From: JAHEAO01 sp942492375
GTDB taxonomy: Bacteria > Pseudomonadota > Alphaproteobacteria > Rhodobacterales > Rhodobacteraceae
DNA: 64,000 nucleotides
Assembly (NCBI GenBank): GCA_942492375.1
Contig: CALOEL010000012.1
Location: 124,001-188,000 of the forward strand
Direction: 5' to 3'
Part shown: piece after piece, positions 1-9,679 of the stretch
Layout of the letters: each line of letters begins with the position of its first letter
Numbering within the stretch: the first letter of the stretch is position 1
Made by a program: the position numbers and the translations under genes
Notes under the pieces: generated by a model
Seen by the model: the letters and a program-made list of their open reading frames with translations, nothing else
What the model was told of the DNA's origin: nothing
Database searches by the model: none

Positions 1-713
1 TTCTTGACCTCGCGCAGGTCGGCGTCGACGCCGCGCTCGGCAAATGGCAGGCGGTATTCCTTGTGAATCCGCCCCGGGCGCGGGGCCATCACCACCAGTC
101 GCTCGCCCAGGAGCAGCGCCTCTTCGACCGAATGGGTGATCAGGATCACCGTTTTGCCGGTCTCTTTCCAGAGCTTCAGCACCAGCCCCTGCATCTTCTC
201 GCGGGTCAACGCGTCCAAGGCCCCCAGCGGCTCGTCCATCAGGATCACGTCGGGATCGTTCGCCAGACAGCGGGCCAGCGCCACACGCTGCTGCATTCCG
301 CCCGACAATTCATAGACTGCCTTGTCCTTGAACTGCCCGAGGCCTACCGTCTCCAGAAGGTGATCCGTGATCTTGTCGCGCTCGGCCTTGGCCATGCCCT
401 TCATCTTCGGGCCGAACTCGACATTGTGTCGCACGCTCATCCACTCGAACAGCGCGCCTTGCTGGAACACCATCCCTCTGTCCGCTCCCGGCCCGCGCAC
501 TGACTCGCCGTTCAGGACGACCTTGCCCTCGGTCGGGGCGAGGAATCCGGCCAGAATGTTCAGCAAAGTGGTCTTGCCGCAGCCCGACGGGCCAAGGACG
601 CTCATCAGCTCGCCCTCCTTAAGATCGAGCGAGACGTTCTTCAGCGCCTGAACATGCGTGCCGTTCGGCAGGTCGAAGCGCATCGAGATGTTCTGGATGG
701 ACAGTCCGGTCAT
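1..713 (-). CDS. tauB: Taurine-type ABC transporter ATP-binding protein (partial, runs off left edge)
   Basis: ATPase of a taurine/sulfonate importer; it powers uptake with the TauA protein encoded just upstream. The C-terminus lies outside the window. Read on the minus strand it starts MTGLSIQN and shows Walker A GPSGCGKTT, signature LSGGMQQR, Walker B ILMDEP with LGALD, and an ITHSVEEA switch region. A GGAGG ribosome site precedes the ATG at 713. The 71-base gap to tauA holds a GC hairpin. Taurine specificity is inferred from tauA and the divergent tpa; the domain alone fits any nitrate/sulfonate/taurine ATPase. Confidence 0.88.
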   Translation of the reverse strand, partial: MTGLSIQNISMRFDLPNGTHVQALKNVSLDLKEGELMSVLGPSGCGKTTLLNILAGFLAPTEGKVVLNGESVRGPGADRGMVFQQGALFEWMSVRHNVEFGPKMKGMAKAERDKITDHLLETVGLGQFKDKAVYELSGGMQQRVALARCLANDPDVILMDEPLGALDALTREKMQGLVLKLWKETGKTVILITHSVEEALLLGERLVVMAPRPGRIHKEYRLPFAERGVDADLREVK

Positions 714-740
714 GCCGCCGCCTCCGGTAATGGGAAGGAA

Positions 741-765
741 GGGACGGCGGGAATTCCGCCGCCCC
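741..765 (-). terminator. Intercistronic hairpin between tauA and tauB
   Basis: Inverted repeat with arms at 741-750 and 756-765, one mismatch and a 5-base loop, between the tauA stop and the tauB start. There is no U-tract, so it more likely stabilises the tauA message or partly attenuates than fully terminates. That would fit the higher demand for a binding protein than for its ATPase (inference). Confidence 0.45.
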
Positions 766-784
766 GGTTGGTAACTACCTTCGA

Positions 785-1786
785 TTACATGCCCTGGGCG
801 GTTGAAAGCGGCCCGGTATTGACAGCGTCGTCATAGCTGTCGCGCGCGGACGGGATGCTGCCCGCATCGACGAAGACCGAGGCCACGCCCTTCATGAATT
901 CCTGCGCGCCGCCGCCCAGCCATTTCGGGCCAAGCTGTTCCTCGACGCTGGGGAACGCGAATGTCGCCAGCGTCTCATCCGCCGCTGCTTCGTCCATGCC
1001 GGCATCCTGGGCGATCACCGGAAGCATCTCGGCCTTTTGCTCTCCCGAGTTCCACATCGCGTTGGCATCCGCCGTCACCTTCAGGAATTTCGCAAGCAAC
1101 TCCGACTCCTCGGCTGCGAAGCTCGCCGGAACGCTGGTCACGTCGAAGACGAGGATGCCCAGCTCTTCCTTCTCGGCGCCCGTCAGCAGCACATTGCCGT
1201 TTTCCAGCATCCGGCGCAGCGAACCACCCCAGCCGCAAACCATGTCGAGATTGCCCTGTGCGAAGGCGGCCGCGCCATCGGGCGGCGCCATGTCGACGAT
1301 TTCCATCGACGATATATCGACGCCGAAATGTTCCATTTGCCGCAGGAAATTGTAATGCGCGGCAGTGCCGATCGGCACACCGACCTTCTTGCCGGCCAAC
1401 TCGCCCGCGCTGTTCTTGTCGATTTCGAGGTCGGACCGCACCACGCAGTTGTCATTTTCGGAATAGCTTACCGCCACATCGACGATCTGCAGATCCTGAC
1501 CGGCGCTGGTCGCGACCACGAAGGGCGGCACGCCCTGGCTGACCGAGATATGGACGTCGCCCGACGCCATCGCCGCCGACATCGCCGTGCCGGTGTCGAA
1601 GGACCGCCAGTTTATCTTGACGCCCATCTCCTCTTCATAGGTGCCGTTGACCTTGGCATATTGGAACGGCATCGGCCATTCGAGGAAATAGGCCACGGTG
1701 ATCTCTTCCAGCGCGAAGGCCGGCGCCGCGGCGGTCGTCATGGCGAGCGCCGCCGTCGCACCGGCGAGTTTGGTTTTCAGTTTCAT
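785..1786 (-). CDS. tauA: Taurine ABC transporter substrate-binding protein
   Basis: Periplasmic binding protein of 333 residues delivering taurine to the importer. A Sec signal peptide (MKLKTKLAG..., Ala-rich core, probable cleavage after APAFA at residue 25) precedes the mature start LEEITVAYF. The body looks like the SsuA/TauA/NMT1 family, including the FLEWPMPFQYAK segment typical of alphaproteobacterial TauA. It is the first gene of a minus-strand operon with tauB and is divergent from taurine-pyruvate aminotransferase, which supports the substrate. Another sulfonate cannot be excluded from sequence alone. Confidence 0.9.
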   Translation of the reverse strand: MKLKTKLAGATAALAMTTAAAPAFALEEITVAYFLEWPMPFQYAKVNGTYEEEMGVKINWRSFDTGTAMSAAMASGDVHISVSQGVPPFVVATSAGQDLQIVDVAVSYSENDNCVVRSDLEIDKNSAGELAGKKVGVPIGTAAHYNFLRQMEHFGVDISSMEIVDMAPPDGAAAFAQGNLDMVCGWGGSLRRMLENGNVLLTGAEKEELGILVFDVTSVPASFAAEESELLAKFLKVTADANAMWNSGEQKAEMLPVIAQDAGMDEAAADETLATFAFPSVEEQLGPKWLGGGAQEFMKGVASVFVDAGSIPSARDSYDDAVNTGPLSTAQGM

Positions 1787-1945
1787 GTCGTTCTCCCTGA
1801 GGTTTCGTGGTCCTGGTCCGGTGTGCCGAACTCGATGATTAACTTACGACGCCGTTGGCATCTTGCGAATACTATTATTATGAGCCACGCTTGAGTGGCG
1901 GAACCATAGTGGGCGTAGGGCCGCGCTGACAATGCAGGCCTTAGG

Positions 1946-1978
1946 CTGGACTTATCGCATGACCGCTTCTGGCCCTAT
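1946..1978 (+). promoter_or_regulatory. TauR-like direct repeat in the tauA/tpa divergent region
   Basis: CTGGACTTAT at 1946-1955 and CTGGCCCTAT at 1969-1978 are direct repeats 23 bases apart. They match 9 and 8 of 10 positions of CTGGACYTAA, which I recall as the site of the MocR/GntR activator TauR in Rhodobacter capsulatus. They lie about 100-130 bases upstream of tpa. The regulator gene is not in the window. Seen: the repeats. Inferred: binding. Confidence 0.5.
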
Positions 1979-2077
1979 ATGGAAGTGCGAGGATAGGCCA
2001 GTTTCGACAGCAGACCAAATCTTCGGCAAAGGGCCGCCGTCGCGCCGGCCTACGCCCCGAAGCAAAGGACCAGACCC

Positions 2078-3457
2078 ATGAAAACCGGCCCCCAGGCAAA
2101 CGACCTGTCCGAGGTCATCGAAGCGGATCGCGCCCATCTCTGGCATCATCTGATGCAGCACAAGCCGCTTGAGACAAATGATCCCCGTGTCATTGTCGAG
2201 GGAAAGGGAATGCGCGTCTGGGATGCGACCGGCAAGGAGCATCTGGACGCCGTTTCGGGCGCGGTCTGGACCGTCAATGTCGGCTATGGCCGCGAAAGTA
2301 TCGCGAAGGCCGTTTACGACCAGTTGGTGAAGATGAACTATTTTGCCCAGACCGCAGGGTCGATCCCCGGCTCCAACTTCGCCAAGAAGCTGACCTCGAA
2401 GATGCCGGGCCTCAGCCGCGTCTATTACGCCAATTCTGGGTCCGAGGCGAACGAGAAGGTGTTCAAGATGGTCCGCCAGATCGGCCATCGCCATCACGGC
2501 GGCAAGAAGACCGGCATCCTCTACCGCGAACGCGACTATCACGGCACCACCATCGCCTGCCTCTCGGCCGGCGGCCAGCCGGAACGCAACGCGATGTATG
2601 GCCCCTTCACACCGGGATTTTACGAGGTGCCGCATTGTCTGGAATACCGCAAGCAATGGGATGTCGAGGATTACGGACGCCGCGCGGCGGATGCGATCGA
2701 AGAGGTCATATTGCGGGTCGGCGCGGATGAGATCGGCCTGCTTTGTCTTGAACCGGTCACTGCCGGGGGCGGTGTCGTAACTCCGCCCGAGGGCTATTGG
2801 GACCGGGTGCAGGAGATTTGCAAGAAATACGACATACTGCTGCATATCGACGAGGTTGTCTGCGGCGTCGGGCGCACCGGCACCTGGTTCGGCTACCAGA
2901 ATTACGACGTGCGGCCGGATTTCGTGACCATGGCCAAGGGCGTCGCCTCGGGCTATGCGGCGATTTCCTGCATGGTGACGACCGATACCGTCTTCGAGCA
3001 GTTCAAGGATGCGCCCGAGGACAAGCTGTCCTATTTCCGCGACATCTCGACCTTCGGCGGCTGCGCCTCGGGTCCGGCGGCGGCGCTGGAGAATATGCGG
3101 ATCATCGAGGATGAGAACCTGCTGGAGAACACGGTGAACATGGGCGCGCGCATGGTCGACAACCTGAGCGCGCTGATGGAAAAGCACCGGGTGATCGGGG
3201 ATGTGCGTGGCAAGGGCCTGTTCTGCGGCGCCGAGCTGGTGGCCGACAGGGACAGCAAGGAGCCGGTCGAGGAGGAGAAGGTTCAGGCCGTCGTTGCCGA
3301 TTGCATGGGGCAGGGGGTCATCATCGGGGCAACCAACCGGTCGCTGCCGGGTTTGAACAACACGCTATGTTTTTCGCCCGCTCTGATCGCCACGGCGGAC
3401 GACATCGACCAGATCACCGGCGCCGTGGACAAGGCACTGACGCGGGTCTTCAGCTAG
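2078..3457 (+). CDS. tpa: Taurine--pyruvate aminotransferase
   Basis: Class III PLP aminotransferase of 459 residues converting taurine and pyruvate to sulfoacetaldehyde and alanine, the first step of taurine dissimilation in roseobacters. Visible features are the N-terminus DRAHLWHHLMQHK, the NSGSEANEK segment, the IDEVVCGVGRTG motif, and the PLP-binding lysine at about residue 287 in TMAKGVASGY. It diverges from tauAB, so uptake and first catabolic step share one control region. The usual partner xsc (sulfoacetaldehyde acetyltransferase) is not downstream; a DUF475 gene follows instead, so xsc must be elsewhere. Confidence 0.93.
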   Translation: MKTGPQANDLSEVIEADRAHLWHHLMQHKPLETNDPRVIVEGKGMRVWDATGKEHLDAVSGAVWTVNVGYGRESIAKAVYDQLVKMNYFAQTAGSIPGSNFAKKLTSKMPGLSRVYYANSGSEANEKVFKMVRQIGHRHHGGKKTGILYRERDYHGTTIACLSAGGQPERNAMYGPFTPGFYEVPHCLEYRKQWDVEDYGRRAADAIEEVILRVGADEIGLLCLEPVTAGGGVVTPPEGYWDRVQEICKKYDILLHIDEVVCGVGRTGTWFGYQNYDVRPDFVTMAKGVASGYAAISCMVTTDTVFEQFKDAPEDKLSYFRDISTFGGCASGPAAALENMRIIEDENLLENTVNMGARMVDNLSALMEKHRVIGDVRGKGLFCGAELVADRDSKEPVEEEKVQAVVADCMGQGVIIGATNRSLPGLNNTLCFSPALIATADDIDQITGAVDKALTRVFS

Positions 3458-3647
3458 CCGCACCGCGTTGCTGCACGGACTGCAATGCGTTCGCACCGGA
3501 CTGGATTTCATAGGGGTCGGCCTTCATCAGGCCGGCCCTCACTTTCGGGACAAGGCGGAACATTTCAAACTTTCCCGCACCGCCAGCTTGTAGCGCGACG
3601 GGTAAGCCTCTAACTGTCGGGGACCAGGCGCAACAGGCAGGCAAGTT

Positions 3648-4691
3648 ATGCTGGATACGGCAGTCCGCTATCTGAAATGGCCCCTTATCGTCACCGCCCT
3701 GGGCATGGTGCTGAGTTTCGCGATTGGCTGGCAATACACCAACAGGCTGTCAGGCGCAGTTTCGTTTCTGCTGATCGGCGCGGTTCTGGCGGTCTTGGAA
3801 ATCTCGCTGTCCTTCGACAATGCGATCGTCAACGCCAACAAGCTGAAAACGATGTCGGCGGTTTGGCAGAGGCGGTTTTTAACCTGGGGCATCCTGATCG
3901 CCGTCTTCGGTATGCGGATCATCTTCCCGCTGGCGGTGGTGGCCTTCGCAGCGCATATCGGCCCCTGGGCCACGCTGAAGCTGGCCGCGACCCAGCCGCA
4001 GGAATATGCGCGGATCATGGACGAGGCGCATATCAGCATCGCCGCGTTCGGCGGGGCGTTCCTGATGATGGTGGCGCTCACCTATTTCATCGACGAGGGC
4101 AAGGAGGTGCACTGGATCCGGGTGCTGGAACGGCACCTTCGCCAGCTTGCCAGCATACGTGGCCTCCAAATCACTCTGGTGCTTCTCGTCGTGCTTGTGT
4201 TCGCGATGGCCGTTCCCGATCACGAAAGCGGCCGGTTCGTCTTCGCGGCGCTCTTCGGTCTCGTGACTTTCACGCTCGTCGAGATACTCGGGCACATTCT
4301 GGACCGGCGCGAGGCGGCGGCGACCGTCACGCAGGCCGGCGGGCTCGGCGCGTTCCTCTATCTCGAAGTGCTTGATGCCAGCTTTTCCTTCGACGGTGTG
4401 ATCGGCGCCTTCGCGCTGACCCAGAACCTGTTCCTGATCGCGATCGGCCTGGGGATCGGCGCGATGTATGTCCGCTCGATGACGGTGATGCTGGTGGAAA
4501 AGCGAACGCTTGCCGAATTCCGCTACCTGGAACATGGCGCCTTCTACTCAATCCTGGCGCTGTCGGTCATCATGTTCGCGCAAACCCTCTGGCGCATTCC
4601 CGAGATGGTTACCGGCCTTATCGGCGCGGCGCTGATCGGCATCGCGCTATGGTCGTCGGTCCGCTACAACCGCAAGGTCGCCGCGGAATGA
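3648..4691 (+). CDS. DUF475 (TerC-like) integral membrane protein
   Basis: Polytopic inner-membrane protein of 347 residues. The hydrophobic segments and the early acidic motif LEISLSFDNAIVNA, with a second related motif EVLDASFSFDGVIGAF, are characteristic of DUF475/TerC-superfamily proteins. Relatives are linked to metal-ion or tellurite handling, but the biochemical role of this branch is not established. It stands alone between tpa and clpP, on the same strand but with gaps of about 180 bases on each side, so it is probably its own transcription unit. The ATG at 3648 has only a weak upstream purine run. Confidence 0.8.
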   Translation: MLDTAVRYLKWPLIVTALGMVLSFAIGWQYTNRLSGAVSFLLIGAVLAVLEISLSFDNAIVNANKLKTMSAVWQRRFLTWGILIAVFGMRIIFPLAVVAFAAHIGPWATLKLAATQPQEYARIMDEAHISIAAFGGAFLMMVALTYFIDEGKEVHWIRVLERHLRQLASIRGLQITLVLLVVLVFAMAVPDHESGRFVFAALFGLVTFTLVEILGHILDRREAAATVTQAGGLGAFLYLEVLDASFSFDGVIGAFALTQNLFLIAIGLGIGAMYVRSMTVMLVEKRTLAEFRYLEHGAFYSILALSVIMFAQTLWRIPEMVTGLIGAALIGIALWSSVRYNRKVAAE

Positions 4692-4868
4692 CGAGTCGCG
4701 CGGCAACGTGTCGAGACCCGAACCAAGCGTTCCATCACGGGTTGCGCCGCCGGCGGTGATGCATGGCGAATGGCGAGCTTGCGCCCTTGCAGCGCCGCGG
4801 TCGCGATAATAAGACTCGCGAAAGGATTTTTTCGCAAACCTATCCCCCGTAAACCGCGAGGCACGGAC

Positions 4869-5501
4869 ATGAGAGACCCAGTAGCAGCCCTTCAGGGCTT
4901 CATTATCCCGACGGTCGAGGAGACGACGTCACGCGGTTCGATTCGCTACGACATCTTCTCTCGGCTGCTGAAAGAGCGGATCATCTTCGTGTCGGGCCCG
5001 GTGCATGACGAGATGGCGACTGTCATCGTCGCGCAATTGCTGTTCCTTGAAGCGGAGAACCCGAACAAGGAAATCGCGATGTACATCAACAGCCCCGGCG
5101 GCGTGGTGACGAGCGGTCTGTCGATCTACGACACGATGCAGTACATCAAACCCAAGATCTCCACGGTCTGCATCGGGCAGGCGGCCTCGATGGGGTCGCT
5201 GTTGCTGGCGGCGGGAGAGCCCGGGATGCGGTATTCGCTGCCGAACAGCCGGATCATGGTGCACCAGCCCTCTGGCGGCTATCAGGGGCAGGCGACGGAT
5301 ATAATGATCCATGCCCAGGAAACCCAGAAGCTGAAGGACCGGCTGAACCAGATATATGTCCAGCATACTGGCCAGAAACTGAAAACCGTGGAAGCCGCGC
5401 TTGAGCGTGACAATTTCATGGATCCGGCCGCGGCGAAGGACTGGGGTTTGATCGACGAGATCGTGGACAGTCGCGACAAGGTGAAATCCGACGACAAGTG
5501 A
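4869..5501 (+). CDS. clpP: ATP-dependent Clp protease proteolytic subunit
   Basis: Serine peptidase of the ClpXP complex, 210 residues, near the family's usual length. The catalytic triad is visible: Ser107 in GQAASMGSL, His132 in MVHQPSGG and Asp181 in LERDNFM. The start MRDPVAAL is preferred over an in-frame ATG 99 bases upstream because the extension is low-complexity and the family begins here. clpX follows 149 bases downstream after a strong hairpin, so the two may have separate promoters while forming one protease. Confidence 0.96.
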   Translation: MRDPVAALQGFIIPTVEETTSRGSIRYDIFSRLLKERIIFVSGPVHDEMATVIVAQLLFLEAENPNKEIAMYINSPGGVVTSGLSIYDTMQYIKPKISTVCIGQAASMGSLLLAAGEPGMRYSLPNSRIMVHQPSGGYQGQATDIMIHAQETQKLKDRLNQIYVQHTGQKLKTVEAALERDNFMDPAAAKDWGLIDEIVDSRDKVKSDDK

Positions 5502-5512
5502 CCTGAAAACCG

Positions 5513-5547
5513 CCTCCCGTGGCGGCAACGCCACGTGAGGTGATTTT
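5513..5547 (+). terminator. Rho-independent terminator after clpP
   Basis: Inverted repeat with arms 5513-5524 and 5529-5540 (CGTGGCG/CGCCACG core, GCAA tetraloop, one internal mismatch), followed by TGATTTT. It lies 11 bases past the clpP stop and before clpX, which suggests clpX has its own promoter or is read through at reduced level. Confidence 0.7.
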
Positions 5548-5650
5548 GGCGTTGTATGCAGGAATCCGCTGTCCTAGACTTTGCGCAAGGGGCAGTCCAA
5601 TCGGGCCAACACGGCCCGTCCGACCAGGCGAAAGGCCTTAGGGGAATGTG

Positions 5651-6913
<1,263 letters not shown>

Positions 6914-6920
6914 TGCTGGG

Positions 6921-7304
6921 ATGACTGTCCGCCACGTTTCCTCTGGTTCGAGGTTCGAAGCCGAGATCGGCTATTCCCGTGCAGTCGTGGCCGATGGTCT
7001 GGTGCATGTATCGGGGACGACCGGTTACGACTACGACAACATGCAATTGCCCGAGGGGATCGAAGACCAGTGCCGCAATGCGCTTGCCAATATCTCGAAA
7101 GCGCTGGTCAAGGCAGGGTCGGGGCTGAATGACGTGGTCCGGGTCCGCTACATCCTGCCCGATGCTTCCGATTTCCCGAAATGCTGGCCAATCCTCAGTT
7201 CCGCCTTTGCAACGGCACGACCCGCCGCGACGATGTTTCAGGCCGGACTGATGGAGCCGGAGATGAAGATCGAGATCGAGGTCACGGCACGGCTGCCGGG
7301 CTGA
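6921..7304 (+). CDS. RidA family (YjgF/UK114) protein
   Basis: Small protein of 127 residues in the Rid superfamily, whose members hydrolyse reactive enamine/imine intermediates from PLP enzymes. Family features are the AVVADGLVHVSGTTGYD segment, VRYILPDASDF and the end KIEIEVTARLPG. The start chosen is ATG 6921, 7 bases after the clpX stop, because the longer ORF start lies inside clpX. It differs from canonical RidA in the middle, so it may be an Rid2-7 type with a different substrate. Confidence 0.82.
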   Translation: MTVRHVSSGSRFEAEIGYSRAVVADGLVHVSGTTGYDYDNMQLPEGIEDQCRNALANISKALVKAGSGLNDVVRVRYILPDASDFPKCWPILSSAFATARPAATMFQAGLMEPEMKIEIEVTARLPG

Positions 7305-7306
7305 AG

Positions 7307-7831
7307 ATGTCGATCTTGAAGGATCTTCTGCTAGCCTGTGCGATAATCGTCGGTTTCTTGCTTTCCTTGGTTGGGATCTTTCTTGGCTTTGTGTGGGTTA
7401 AGATGCGTCTCGAAGATTCGTCCTATGCCGAACGCGTGTTTCGAGAAATGGGGTACGAGCGTGTCTTGGCATCCGACGCCGGCAATACTCTCTTCTGGAG
7501 TCCGCGTCCGTGGGATAACTGCGCCTACGGCGTTGTTTCACTTCCTACCAAGGTCGGCAATGCACCTCCTGCTCCATCGCGCTTACCCGGGTTTCGCGAA
7601 AGGCATATCTATGTGGATGAATGGCAATCGACGCCGACATCTGATCTGCGATTCAACAACGAGACCACATTAACGCATTGGTGTGAGCCGAATTTCAGAA
7701 AGGCGCTCTTCAACCATATGCTTGCAGCCGCCGAGACCGGAGGTGGCTGGTATTTGAAGGACGGTCGATCATTGGTTGTTTACTCGGCGCCGCTTGAAAT
7801 CGCGTTTGTGATCGAGGACCGGTTCGATTGA
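7307..7831 (+). CDS. Hypothetical single-pass membrane-anchored protein
   Basis: Product of 174 residues not recognised. It has one N-terminal hydrophobic helix (about residues 5-31) and a soluble remainder rich in Trp and Tyr, so it is probably an anchored periplasmic protein. The ATG lies 2 bases after the RidA stop, indicating translational coupling. One 60-base line read from it is 57% GC, lower than the adjoining genes, which may mark an accessory gene added behind clpX-ridA. No domain can be named. Confidence 0.6.
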   Translation: MSILKDLLLACAIIVGFLLSLVGIFLGFVWVKMRLEDSSYAERVFREMGYERVLASDAGNTLFWSPRPWDNCAYGVVSLPTKVGNAPPAPSRLPGFRERHIYVDEWQSTPTSDLRFNNETTLTHWCEPNFRKALFNHMLAAAETGGGWYLKDGRSLVVYSAPLEIAFVIEDRFD

Positions 7832-8210
7832 CCCGCCGGCACCGGCCGCCGCCGTCTGCGACCACCGCTGCTACTGAAAAATTGTCAGTCGCGGCGCGCA
7901 GGAAAAGGACATGAACCCCGACGGGTCGAAGCGCGAAACCCGTTCCCATCGGCATCCGGGTCCACCGCCGTCATTTCACTTCAACTTACTGGAGATCGAC
8001 GCGAATCTGCGACTCCTGATCCAGCGCCTGGAAGCCGCGCGGCAACAGATGCACGACCTGCAAGCTGTGATTCCGGACCCGAGCGCGGCCAGTCCGATAA
8101 CGGACGACATGGCGGCGCCGCAAAGGCATCCCTCGGCTCCCCGGACCCGGATCGGAGCGGCCCTGCCGGCCTCGTGGAGGCCTCGGGATCGATGCAAGAC
8201 TCGCCCGGGG
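7832..8210. other. 379-base stretch without a confident gene
   Basis: Lies between two convergent units. It contains a short inverted repeat (ACTGA/TCAGT, 7873-7888), a well-placed AGGAAAAGG before an ATG at 7911 whose frame stays open into the antisense of preA, and a 6-base-pair hairpin (8168-8182) that could end preA transcription. The first 45 or so codons from 7911 look protein-like (FHFNLLEIDANLRLLIQRLE), but no stop occurs before 8897, so a gene is not called. Confidence 0.4.
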
Positions 8211-9515
8211 TTACTCGGCCGCCTTGACTGCGCCGGGGTTGTTCGGATGTGTCGTCCAGTTGGCATAGTCCTTCTGCACGGTGCGTCCGGTGCGCGGGTC
8301 CACAGTGCCTGGCGCAAGCTCTTCCATCGTGATGCAGTGCTCGACCGGACAGACGTCGATGCACAGGTTGCAGGCCACGCATTCATCGTCCTGCACCTCG
8401 AACACGCGATCCGGCGACATCGTGATCGCCTGGTGGCTGGTATCCTCGCAGACGATGTAGCACCGCCCGCACTTGATGCAGAGGTCCTGATCGATCCGCG
8501 CCTTGGTGACATAGTTCAGGTTCAGATACTGCCAGTCGGTGACATTGGGCACCGCGCGCCCGACGACACTGGCAACCGAGGCATGGCCGTTTTCGTCCAT
8601 CCATTGCGACAGGCCCGAGATCATTTCCTGCACGACCTTGAAGCCATAGGTCATCGCGGCCGTGCAGACCTGCACATTGCCCGCCCCAAGCGCCAGGAAT
8701 TCCGCCGCGTCGCGCCATGTCGTTACGCCGCCGATGCCCGAGATCGGCAGGCCCGCGGTTTCCGGGTCGCGAGCGATCTCGGCCACCATGTTCAGCGCGA
8801 TCGGCTTTACCGCCGGGCCACAATAGCCGCCATGGCTGCCCTTGCCGTCGATCGAGGGCAGCGGGCTGAAACTGTCCAGATCGACCCCGGTGATTGACGA
8901 GATCGTGTTGATCAGGCTGACCGCATCGGCCCCGCCCGCCTTTGCGGCGCGCGCGGGCTTGCGAATATCGGTGATATTCGGCGTCAGCTTCACGATCACC
9001 GGCATCCGGGTGTTCTGCTTGCACCACCGGGCGACCATCTCGATATATTCCGGTACCTGCCCCACGGCGCTGCCCATGCCGCGCTCGCTCATTCCGTGCG
9101 GACAGCCGAAGTTCAGCTCGATCCCGTCCGCCCCGGTCTCCTCTACCAGCGGCAGGATTTTCTTCCAGGCGGCTTCCTCGCAGGGGACCATGATAGAGAC
9201 AACGACCGCGCGGTCGGGATAGTCGCGCTTGACCGTCTTGATCTCGCGCAGGTTCACGTCAAGCGGACGATCGGTGATCAATTCGATGTTGTTCAGCCCC
9301 AGAAGCCGCCGGTCCGCGCCCCAGATCGCGCCGTAGCGGGGACCGTTGACATTGACGATCGGCGGGTCTTCCCCGAGCGTCTTCCAGACGACGCCACCCC
9401 AGCCGGCCTCGAAGGCGCGGCGGACATTGTATTCCTTGTCCGTCGGCGGTGCCGAGGCCAGCCAGAACGGGTTGGGGGACTTGATGCCCACGAAGTTGCT
9501 CGTCAGATCGGCCAT
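8211..9515 (-). CDS. preA: NAD-dependent dihydropyrimidine dehydrogenase subunit PreA
   Basis: FMN/iron-sulfur subunit of dihydropyrimidine dehydrogenase, 434 residues, reducing uracil or thymine to the dihydro form. An N-terminal TIM-barrel (LTSNFVGIKSPNPFWLASAP; ELNFGCPHGMSERGMG with the active-site Cys region) is followed by a C-terminal 2[4Fe-4S] ferredoxin module with CIKCGRCYIVC and CVACNLCIDVCP. The electron donor subunit PreT is encoded upstream on the same strand. Downstream enzymes of the pathway (HydA, HyuC) lie about 5-8 kb away on the other strand. Confidence 0.95.
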   Translation of the reverse strand: MADLTSNFVGIKSPNPFWLASAPPTDKEYNVRRAFEAGWGGVVWKTLGEDPPIVNVNGPRYGAIWGADRRLLGLNNIELITDRPLDVNLREIKTVKRDYPDRAVVVSIMVPCEEAAWKKILPLVEETGADGIELNFGCPHGMSERGMGSAVGQVPEYIEMVARWCKQNTRMPVIVKLTPNITDIRKPARAAKAGGADAVSLINTISSITGVDLDSFSPLPSIDGKGSHGGYCGPAVKPIALNMVAEIARDPETAGLPISGIGGVTTWRDAAEFLALGAGNVQVCTAAMTYGFKVVQEMISGLSQWMDENGHASVASVVGRAVPNVTDWQYLNLNYVTKARIDQDLCIKCGRCYIVCEDTSHQAITMSPDRVFEVQDDECVACNLCIDVCPVEHCITMEELAPGTVDPRTGRTVQKDYANWTTHPNNPGAVKAAE

Positions 9516-9650
9516 TCTTCATTCTCCTCCCAAGGTGCCGGATTGGATGAGCACCAGATTCACCTCGCCGTTACGCATCAGCGCGTGGCGTACCGCCGGA
9601 TGCCGGGGCGCACCGGATTGCCGCCCGCGGCACGCCCCTCCCGAATGCGA

Positions 9651-9678
9651 AATCTCGATGAACGATTGTAACGAGATT
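9651..9678 (-). repeat. Inverted repeat directly after preT
   Basis: Perfect 7-base arms AATCTCG (9651-9657) and CGAGATT (9672-9678) with a 14-base spacer, one base beyond the preT stop and about 136 bases before preA. It could be a weak attenuator or RNA-stability hairpin in the preTA message. No U-tract follows. Confidence 0.35.
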
Positions 9679-9679
9679 A

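Noticed and set aside
1952..3187. Antisense frame of 411 codons opposite tpa
   Set aside because: Tpa is unambiguous on the plus strand; the antisense has no recognisable domain.
3518..3534. Hairpin CGGCCT/AGGCCG after tpa
   Set aside because: Stem of only 6 base pairs without a T-run; too weak to call a terminator.
4786..4810. Possible heat-shock promoter for clpP (CTTGC ... GATAAT)
   Set aside because: The -35-like part is acceptable, but the -10 part does not fit the alphaproteobacterial RpoH pattern and spacing is short.
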